Assembly (NCBI GenBank): GCA_002779345.1
Contig: PEWW01000156.1
Location: forward strand, 1-6,137
Length of the DNA: 6,137 nucleotides
Reading direction: 5' to 3'
Source: Candidatus Omnitrophica bacterium CG07_land_8_20_14_0_80_50_8
Lineage (GTDB): Bacteria > Omnitrophota > Gorgyraeia > 2-02-FULL-51-18
The notes under the pieces were generated by a model, which was not told the DNA's origin, did no database searches, and saw nothing but the letters and a program-made list of their open reading frames with translations. Of this stretch, positions 1-4,637 are shown piece after piece. Every line of letters starts with the position of its first letter. Position 1 is the first letter of the stretch. The position numbers were made by a program, and so were the translations under genes.

Positions 1-1365
1 AAATTCGCGGCCGTCGCGCGGGGCCATGAGCGTAAGGCCCGGCACTTTTCTTAAATAAGCGATATCGAATACACCATGGTGCGTCGGACCGTCTTGACCG
101 ACTAACCCTGCCCGATCCAGACAGAACACGACCGGCAGATTCTGCAGCGCTACGTCATGAATAATCTGATCGTGCGAGCGCTGCAAAAATGTCGAGTAAA
201 TCGCAACCAAAGGTCTAAGACCGGCCTCCGCAAGACCCGCCGCGAATGCGACCGCGTGCTCTTCGGCGATGCCTACGTCAAAAAAACGGTCCGGAAATTT
301 TTTGGCAAATTCACTCAAGCCCGTGCCTTCACACATGGCGGCCGTGATCGCGACAACATTTTTATTTTTTTCCGCGAGTTGCATCACCGTTTCGCCAAAA
401 ACCTGTGTGTAGGTCTTTTCCGGGGCTATTTTTTTGAGATGGCCGGTGTGAATATGGAAGGGGCCTGAGGCATGCCACCGCTCGGGGTCGGCCTCGGCAA
501 TCTTATAGCCCTTGCCCTTCTTCGTAACGATATGCAACAGCACAGGCCCATTGATCTTTTTGATATTCCGGAGAATCTGGACAAGACCTTCAACGTTGTG
601 GCCGTCAAGCGGGCCAAAATAACGGAATCCCAACTCCTCAAACAAAAACCCAGGCACCAGAAGATTTTTTAAACCTTCATCCACACGTTTGGCATAAGCG
701 ACCATCCGATCCCCGACTTTCGGCATTTTTCTCAAAAGCCCTTCAATGTCTTTGCGGACACGGTTGTAAAAAGGATTTGAAATAATTTTATTCAAGTGCC
801 TGGAAAGAGCCCCGACGGTCGGGGAGATACTCATTTCGTTGTCGTTTAAAATTACGATAAGATTGTCTTTCAAGTGGCCGGCATGATTCAGCGCTTCAAA
901 AGCCATGCCGTTTACCAAGGACGCGTCGCCAACCACCGCGATCACTTTTTGGTCTTTGCGAGACAAGATGCGGTTGCCCACGGCAACCCCCAAGGATGTT
1001 GAAATCGAAGCGCCTCCATGACCGGTGGTAAAGGCGTCATGTTTACTTTCATTCTTATCCGGAAACCCGCTTAGACCTCCGTCCAGTCTGAACGTCTTAA
1101 AAGCCTCTCTTCTTCCCGTAAGAATTTTATGGGCATGCGCTTGATGCCCGATGTCCCAAATAATCGTGTCCGTGGGAGTCGTAAAACAATAATGGAGCGC
1201 CACGGTAAGATCTACGGCTCCAAGCGCCGCGCCCAGATGTCCTCCGTTAGTGGAGATCACCTCAAGGATGTATGCGCGTAGTTCCCGAGCCAGTTGGTTT
1301 AGTTCTGTGATGGAAAGTTTTTTGACATCTTCAGGGCTATTTATTTTTTGAAGCAGTGATCCCAT
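1..1365 (-). CDS. dxs: 1-deoxy-D-xylulose-5-phosphate synthase, N-terminal 455 residues (3' end beyond left edge)
   Basis: Cytosolic, thiamine diphosphate (TPP) dependent enzyme that condenses pyruvate and glyceraldehyde 3-phosphate to DXP, the first step of the MEP isoprenoid pathway. The frame is open from ATG at 1363-1365 to the left edge, giving 455 residues of a family that is usually about 620-640, so part of the pyrimidine-binding domain and all of the C-terminal domain are missing. The start MGSLLQKINSPEDVKKLS matches the family N terminus. Visible motifs: NGGH with H43, GHQ at 74-76 followed by HKILTGR, GDA at 146-148, the Mg/TPP motif LNDNEMSIS at 173-181, the catalytic-type glutamate E368 in GIAEEHA, then IYSTFLQR at 389-396, DRAG at 417-420 and DGPTHHG at 425-431. 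Residues corresponding to E. coli Y392, R398, R420, D427 and H431 are kept. Several usually fixed positions differ (see findings). It starts 3 bp after ispA; AGGA at 1377-1380 inside ispA is the probable ribosome binding site, at an 11-nt spacing. Confidence 0.97.
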   Translation of the reverse strand, partial: MGSLLQKINSPEDVKKLSITELNQLARELRAYILEVISTNGGHLGAALGAVDLTVALHYCFTTPTDTIIWDIGHQAHAHKILTGRREAFKTFRLDGGLSGFPDKNESKHDAFTTGHGGASISTSLGVAVGNRILSRKDQKVIAVVGDASLVNGMAFEALNHAGHLKDNLIVILNDNEMSISPTVGALSRHLNKIISNPFYNRVRKDIEGLLRKMPKVGDRMVAYAKRVDEGLKNLLVPGFLFEELGFRYFGPLDGHNVEGLVQILRNIKKINGPVLLHIVTKKGKGYKIAEADPERWHASGPFHIHTGHLKKIAPEKTYTQVFGETVMQLAEKNKNVVAITAAMCEGTGLSEFAKKFPDRFFDVGIAEEHAVAFAAGLAEAGLRPLVAIYSTFLQRSHDQIIHDVALQNLPVVFCLDRAGLVGQDGPTHHGVFDIAYLRKVPGLTLMAPRDGREF

Positions 1366-1368
1366 AAA

Positions 1369-2205
1369 TCAATATTTCCTGGTTAACACGAAATCAGCTA
1401 TTCGGCTCAAGACAAAGGCTTTCGGGCCAAAACGGCCGAGCACTTTCTTGGCTTTCAATAAAAGTCCCTCGGCTTCCTTGCGCGCCTCGGGCACACCCAC
1501 CATTTTAGCATACCCTTCCCTGTCCATAATGTCATCCACAATTTGAAAAAGAAGCCCTATGTATTTTCCATAGCCATAAAGTGCTTGAATCTCTCCTTTA
1601 GAGCCCCCGCCCAGATAAGCCCCTGCCTTTAAACAAACCGCTATCAAGGCTCCGGTCTTATGAGTGTTAATATATTCAATCGTTGGAAATTCAATTTGCG
1701 TTGTTTGGCATTCGAGATCTACCGCCTGCCCGCCAACCATGCCGCGGCTGCCCACAGCGTTCGCGATCAAAGAGGCCGTGACAAGCTGGCGCTCCAATGC
1801 CTTCGCCGGCCGAGAAGGGGTGGTTTGGCTCAATATTTGAAAAGCCAAGGTCAACAGCGCGTCTCCCGCTAAAAGCGCGGTTTCCTCGTTAAATTTTTTG
1901 TGGCAGGTTGGTTGACCTCTCCGAAAATTATCATCATCCATGCAGGGCATGTCATCATGGATTAAGGAATAATTGTGAATCAATTCGACGGCGCACGCCG
2001 CAGGCATCCCTTTTCGTTCATCGCCTCCGACAATGCCGCACGCCGCCAAAACCAAGATAGGGCGTATTCGTTTTCCTCCCGAGAAAACCGCATATCGCAT
2101 CGCTTCATGCAAAATCGAAGGCGTGGCGTCTTTTTTAGGCAAATAACCATCCAACGCCTTGTCGATCTTTTTGGATTGTTTGGCTAGGTACGTTTGAATA
2201 TTCAC
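1369..2205 (-). CDS. ispA: short-chain polyprenyl diphosphate synthase (farnesyl/geranylgeranyl diphosphate synthase type)
   Basis: Condenses isopentenyl diphosphate with allylic diphosphates to give a C15 or C20 product, downstream of the MEP pathway begun by the adjacent dxs. It is an all-helical soluble protein of 278 residues; relatives are usually about 290-300. Visible motifs: GGKRIRP at 43-49; the first aspartate-rich motif DDMPCMD at 84-90, the bacterial form with two extra residues, followed by RRG at 95-97; GGQ..D at 158-163; HKTG at 182-185; and the second aspartate-rich motif DDIMD at 224-228. The residues just before the first motif (Y79, S80) equal those of E. coli IspA, which favours FPP, but product length cannot be fixed from sequence. 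The usual glycine/lysine loop after DDxxD appears to be missing. The start is GTG at 2203-2205: the frame upstream meets TAA at 2233-2235 with no other start, and MNIQTYLAKQ fits the family N terminus. There is no good Shine-Dalgarno, so coupling to xseB is likely. Confidence 0.95.
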   Translation of the reverse strand: MNIQTYLAKQSKKIDKALDGYLPKKDATPSILHEAMRYAVFSGGKRIRPILVLAACGIVGGDERKGMPAACAVELIHNYSLIHDDMPCMDDDNFRRGQPTCHKKFNEETALLAGDALLTLAFQILSQTTPSRPAKALERQLVTASLIANAVGSRGMVGGQAVDLECQTTQIEFPTIEYINTHKTGALIAVCLKAGAYLGGGSKGEIQALYGYGKYIGLLFQIVDDIMDREGYAKMVGVPEARKEAEGLLLKAKKVLGRFGPKAFVLSRIADFVLTRKY

Positions 2206-2236
2206 GTGTCGCCGGGCACGCCTAAATTCGCCTTAA

Positions 2237-2506
2237 TCATTTTTTCTTCTTAGACTTTCCGGAAGTACCTTGGGCGTCCTCAAACGGGACTGTTTTGAAT
2301 TTTCCCTGGTTTGTTTTTGTCAAGTCCTCCACTTTCTTTTCTGCTTCCGTAAGCCGCTGGGTGCAAAAATCGGCCATACGCACACCTTCCTCATATTGTT
2401 TTAGCGCATCCTCGAGAGATAAATCGCCATTTTCAAGGCCTTCGACAATGCCTTCAAGTTTCTTCAGCGCCGTCTCAAACGGCATTTCTTTCGGTTCTTG
2501 AGCCAT
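2237..2506 (-). CDS. xseB: exodeoxyribonuclease VII small subunit
   Basis: Small subunit of exonuclease VII, a cytosolic nuclease that degrades single-stranded DNA from either end; several XseB copies coat the long helices of XseA. The 89-residue length is typical. The conserved core is clear: PFETALKKLEGIVEGLENGD at about 9-28, then LSLEDALKQYEEGVRMADFC and a further helix with LTEAEKKVE at 52-60. The C terminus ends in a lysine-rich tail (KSKKKK), common in this family and probably disordered. It lies 36 bp after xseA, the order seen for its partner in many bacteria. ATG at 2504-2506 is supported by a clear ribosome binding site. Its TGA at 2237-2239 overlaps an out-of-frame ATG (ATGA), discussed in the findings. 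Confidence 0.96.
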   Translation of the reverse strand: MAQEPKEMPFETALKKLEGIVEGLENGDLSLEDALKQYEEGVRMADFCTQRLTEAEKKVEDLTKTNQGKFKTVPFEDAQGTSGKSKKKK

Positions 2507-2513
2507 AAATTAT

Positions 2514-2517
2514 CTCC
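2514..2517 (-). promoter_or_regulatory. ribosome binding site of xseB
   Basis: GGAG on the minus strand sits 7 nt before the xseB ATG, and together with the family N terminus it fixes that start. It lies just downstream of the small hairpin at 2521-2537. Confidence 0.8.
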
Positions 2518-2520
2518 GCT

Positions 2521-2537
2521 ACCGGACCCCGTCCGAT
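2521..2537 (-). repeat. short perfect inverted repeat between xseA and xseB
   Basis: CGGAC at 2523-2527 and GTCCG at 2531-2535 form a 5-bp GC-rich stem around a 3-nt loop. One T-G and one A-T pair can extend it on the mRNA to 7 pairs. It falls entirely in the 36-bp spacer, after the xseA stop and before the xseB ribosome binding site. No U tract follows, so it is not a canonical terminator. A role in mRNA stability or in spacing the two genes is possible, but so is chance. Confidence 0.5.
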
Positions 2538-2542
2538 GAATG

Positions 2543-3763
2543 TTAGTTGCTCACTGCTTTAACTTCACTGACAAAAAAACCTTCCCTGAGCTTCGTCTTC
2601 ACCCAATCCCCTTTTTTTAAAAAGCAAACGGATCTGATTAATTTTTCTTCCGGCAGTTTCAGCGACACACTAAAACCTCTTTTTAAAGCAGCCAACGGCC
2701 CAAGCGCCTCAAGTTTTCCCATGAGGCCTTCAAACTTTTCTGTTTTGAATTTTAAAAATGTTCCAAAATTTATTTCCAAATTTTTTTTAAGCTCATCGAG
2801 TTTTTGGGATTTAATCTTAAAAATTCCCAACGGATCCCGAAGTCCCCGGCTTTCGACAAGTGGTTTCAGCGCCTGCCGGAAAAATTTTAATCGCCCCGTA
2901 AAAGCTTGAAACGCCCTTGATTTTAAATCCATAATTTCAAGCACAAGTTTATCCTTAAGCGGCAGAACGATCTCGGCCGCCGCGGAAGGAGTCGCGGCCC
3001 TAAGATCCGCGACAAAATCCGCAATGGTAAAATCAATCTCATGACCCACAGCGGAAATCACCGGAATCGCGGAATTATAAATCGCGCGCGCCACGATCTC
3101 TTCATTAAAAGCCCAAAGATCCTCGAGACTTCCACCGCCGCGGCCTACGATCAGGACATCCGCATTTTTCAGCTCGTTAAAATCCCCGATAGCGGAGGCG
3201 ATAGATTCGGCCGCCCCTTTTCCCTGAACCGGGACGGGGTGAATGATCACGTTCACGCTGAAAAACCGGCGATCCAGCACGTTTAAAATATCCCGAAGCG
3301 CCGCACCGTCGATCGAAGTGATCAATCCGATCCTGGCCGGTAAGTAAGGAATCTCTTTTTTATGCGCCTCGTCAAAGAGACCTTCGTCTTTTAACTTGGC
3401 CTTTAGCTGTTCAAATTGAAGCTGGAGCGCCCCTACTCCTTTGGGTTCTATCCGCTCCATATAGAGCTGATATTGACCGCGGATAGGATAAACGCTGACG
3501 CGGCCGAAACAAAGAACGCTTAAACCCTCCTTGAGCTCAAAATCGAGTTTCTGATTCTCCGCGCGGAACATCACACACTGGATTTGAGCCGTTTCATCTT
3601 TCAGCGTGAAATACATATGCCCGGAGGTATGGGACTTAAAATTGGTGATCTCTCCTTCAACCCAGATCCCCGAGAAACTTTCCTCCAGAATAAACCGAAT
3701 GTTTCTGGTTATCTCGGAAACAGAGAAGATCTGACGATGAGCCGTCTGCTGATTTCTCATCAT
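2543..3763 (-). CDS. xseA: exodeoxyribonuclease VII large subunit
   Basis: Catalytic subunit of exonuclease VII, which with XseB degrades single-stranded DNA to oligonucleotides. At 406 residues it is within the family range of about 400-460. An N-terminal OB-fold DNA-binding domain covers about 10-105 (IWVEGEITNFK at 33-43, GHMYFTLKD at 48-56). The catalytic domain follows, with IGLITSIDGAALRDIL at 145-160, GRGGGSLEDLWAFNEE at 207-222 and VGHEIDFTIADFVADLR at 239-255, then TPSAAAE at 258-264. A charged helical region at about 265-350 is where XseB binds, and the C-terminal signature LGPLAALKRGFSV is at 354-366. The ATG at 3761-3763 overlaps the ymdB TGA by 4 bp (ATGA), with no strong Shine-Dalgarno, so translation is probably coupled to ymdB. 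A second ATG follows at once and would cost only one residue. The gene contains an 8-T run at 2781-2788 on the plus strand but the frame is intact. Confidence 0.97.
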   Translation of the reverse strand: MMRNQQTAHRQIFSVSEITRNIRFILEESFSGIWVEGEITNFKSHTSGHMYFTLKDETAQIQCVMFRAENQKLDFELKEGLSVLCFGRVSVYPIRGQYQLYMERIEPKGVGALQLQFEQLKAKLKDEGLFDEAHKKEIPYLPARIGLITSIDGAALRDILNVLDRRFFSVNVIIHPVPVQGKGAAESIASAIGDFNELKNADVLIVGRGGGSLEDLWAFNEEIVARAIYNSAIPVISAVGHEIDFTIADFVADLRAATPSAAAEIVLPLKDKLVLEIMDLKSRAFQAFTGRLKFFRQALKPLVESRGLRDPLGIFKIKSQKLDELKKNLEINFGTFLKFKTEKFEGLMGKLEALGPLAALKRGFSVSLKLPEEKLIRSVCFLKKGDWVKTKLREGFFVSEVKAVSN

Positions 3764-4554
3764 ACGGTTAGTTTTTTCTGAACCCGTTCTATCTTGAGCG
3801 CTTTTCCCGAGCGTTCATCCACCGTAAGGATCACGCCGGATAAACGCACATCGTTTTTCGCGACTTCCTTTCGCAGGTTAAGCTGAGTCAAAAATTTTTC
3901 GATGATGGGTCCTTTTTCAGCGCCGATCACCGAATCATAAGGCCCGGTGAGTCCCAAATCCGTGATACAGGCAGTGCCCTTTTGGGTCACGCGCTCATCC
4001 GCCGTTTGGACATGGGTGTGGGTTCCCACGACCGCCGATACCTGCCCGTCTAAATACCAGCAAAGAGCGGTTTTTTCGCTCGTCGCCTCCGCGTGTATGT
4101 CTACGATCACCACTTGAGCGCCCTGTTTTTTCACTTTGTCTATTTCCTCATCCGCGGCCAAAAACGGAGAGTTAAAATGATGCCTCATAAAAACCTGTCC
4201 CGCGACGTGCAGGACACCGATTTTAGTGCCCCGATGTTCTACCACGCACGAACCCTCGCCGGGGAGTCCTTTTGGAAAATTAGCCGGACGGATTACACGG
4301 AACTCCTTTTTTAAGTATTCTTCTATTTCCTTTTTCTTATCAAAAAAATGATCCCCGCCGGTCAGGACATCACAACCGTTGATAAAAAGTTCTTTAGCTG
4401 CCGATTCGGTGATACCCGCGCCGCCGGCGGCATTTTCCGCGTTACAAACTACAAAATCCGCTTCGCCGGTAGATTTCATCGACCGAACAAACCGCTCGAC
4501 TGCTTTTCTTCCGGGTTCACCGTAGACGTCTCCGATTACTAATATCTTTAGCAT
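3760..4554 (-). CDS. ymdB: YmdB-type (TIGR00282) metallophosphoesterase / phosphodiesterase
   Basis: Member of the calcineurin-like phosphoesterase family typified by Bacillus subtilis YmdB, a metal-dependent cytosolic phosphodiesterase reported to hydrolyse cyclic nucleotides and to influence biofilm and motility gene expression. The 264-residue length is typical. Metal-site motifs, in order: IGDVYGEPGRKAV at 7-19 with D9; NAENAAGG at 38-45 with E40 and N41; GGDHFFDKKE at 67-76, where family members I recall have GNH; VDIHAEATSEK at 151-161 with H154; VVGTHTHVQTADER at 175-188 with H179 and H181. TDLGLTGPYDSVIG at 198-211 is a further family signature. The gene lies directly after rny, as in Bacillus, with an 81-bp spacer, and overlaps xseA by 4 bp. 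ATG at 4552-4554 has a good ribosome binding site. The biological substrate here is not deducible from sequence. Confidence 0.95.
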   Translation of the reverse strand: MLKILVIGDVYGEPGRKAVERFVRSMKSTGEADFVVCNAENAAGGAGITESAAKELFINGCDVLTGGDHFFDKKKEIEEYLKKEFRVIRPANFPKGLPGEGSCVVEHRGTKIGVLHVAGQVFMRHHFNSPFLAADEEIDKVKKQGAQVVIVDIHAEATSEKTALCWYLDGQVSAVVGTHTHVQTADERVTQKGTACITDLGLTGPYDSVIGAEKGPIIEKFLTQLNLRKEVAKNDVRLSGVILTVDERSGKALKIERVQKKLTV

Positions 4555-4562
4555 ATTAAAAT

Positions 4563-4566
4563 CCTC
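4563..4566 (-). promoter_or_regulatory. ribosome binding site of ymdB
   Basis: GAGG on the minus strand, 8 nt before the ymdB ATG, within GTGAGGAT. It supports the chosen start. Three of its four bases (4564-4566) fall in one arm of the hairpin at 4564-4583, so access may depend on folding. Confidence 0.75.
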
Positions 4567-4583
4567 ACTCGATTTGTCGTGAG
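4564..4583 (-). promoter_or_regulatory. possible hairpin covering the ymdB ribosome binding site
   Basis: On the mRNA, CTCAC (4583-4579) can pair with GTGAG (4568-4564) around a 10-nt loop, and a CG/CG pairing inside the loop is an alternative. The 3' arm contains most of the GAGG ribosome binding site, so the fold could lower ymdB initiation. The stem is only 5 bp and competing pairings exist with GAG and TGAG sequences further upstream. The structure is visible; a regulatory role is inference. Confidence 0.35.
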
Positions 4584-4596
4584 TCTTGAGAGGTGT

Positions 4597-4629
4597 GGGA
4601 TGAGAAAATCTTCATGGTAGTCTCATCCC
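4597..4629 (-). repeat. 9-bp perfect inverted repeat in the rny-ymdB spacer
   Basis: GGGATGAGA at 4597-4605 and TCTCATCCC at 4621-4629 are exact reverse complements with a 15-nt loop. The hairpin starts 6 bp after the rny stop codon. The following mRNA (ACACCUCUC) has no U tract, so this does not look like an intrinsic terminator. It could protect the 3' end of a processed rny message, attenuate read-through, or be part of a dispersed intergenic repeat; the sequence does not decide which. Confidence 0.65.
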
Positions 4630-4637
4630 TCATCCCT
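4624..4637. repeat. two tandem copies of a heptamer at the rny stop codon
   Basis: CATCCCT occurs at 4624-4630 and again at 4631-4637. The second copy runs into the rny TAG codon (4636-4638). Either copy can pair with GGGATG at 4597-4602, so the inverted repeat at 4597-4629 has two registers. This may simply be a slippage duplication. Confidence 0.6.

Noticed and set aside
157..672. Plus-strand and minus-strand short frames opposite or within dxs
   Set aside because: The continuous Dxs frame on the minus strand accounts for this region with clear TPP-enzyme motifs.
1366..2236. Promoter between xseB, ispA and dxs
   Set aside because: Spacers of 31 and 3 bp show no -35/-10 pair; read-through from upstream is simpler.
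2611..2623. T/A-run in xseA reading T TTA AAA on the mRNA, a classical -1 slippery heptamer
   Set aside because: A -1 shift would stop within a few codons and give only a slightly truncated XseA; no convincing downstream stimulatory structure seen, and such runs are common by chance.
2547..2909. 120-codon plus-strand frame opposite xseA
   Set aside because: Low-complexity Ser/Phe/Lys translation, antisense to an intact xseA; a shadow frame.
4597..4629. Intrinsic terminator after rny
   Set aside because: The stem is AT/GC mixed with a 15-nt loop and is not followed by a U tract, so a canonical Rho-independent terminator is not supported.
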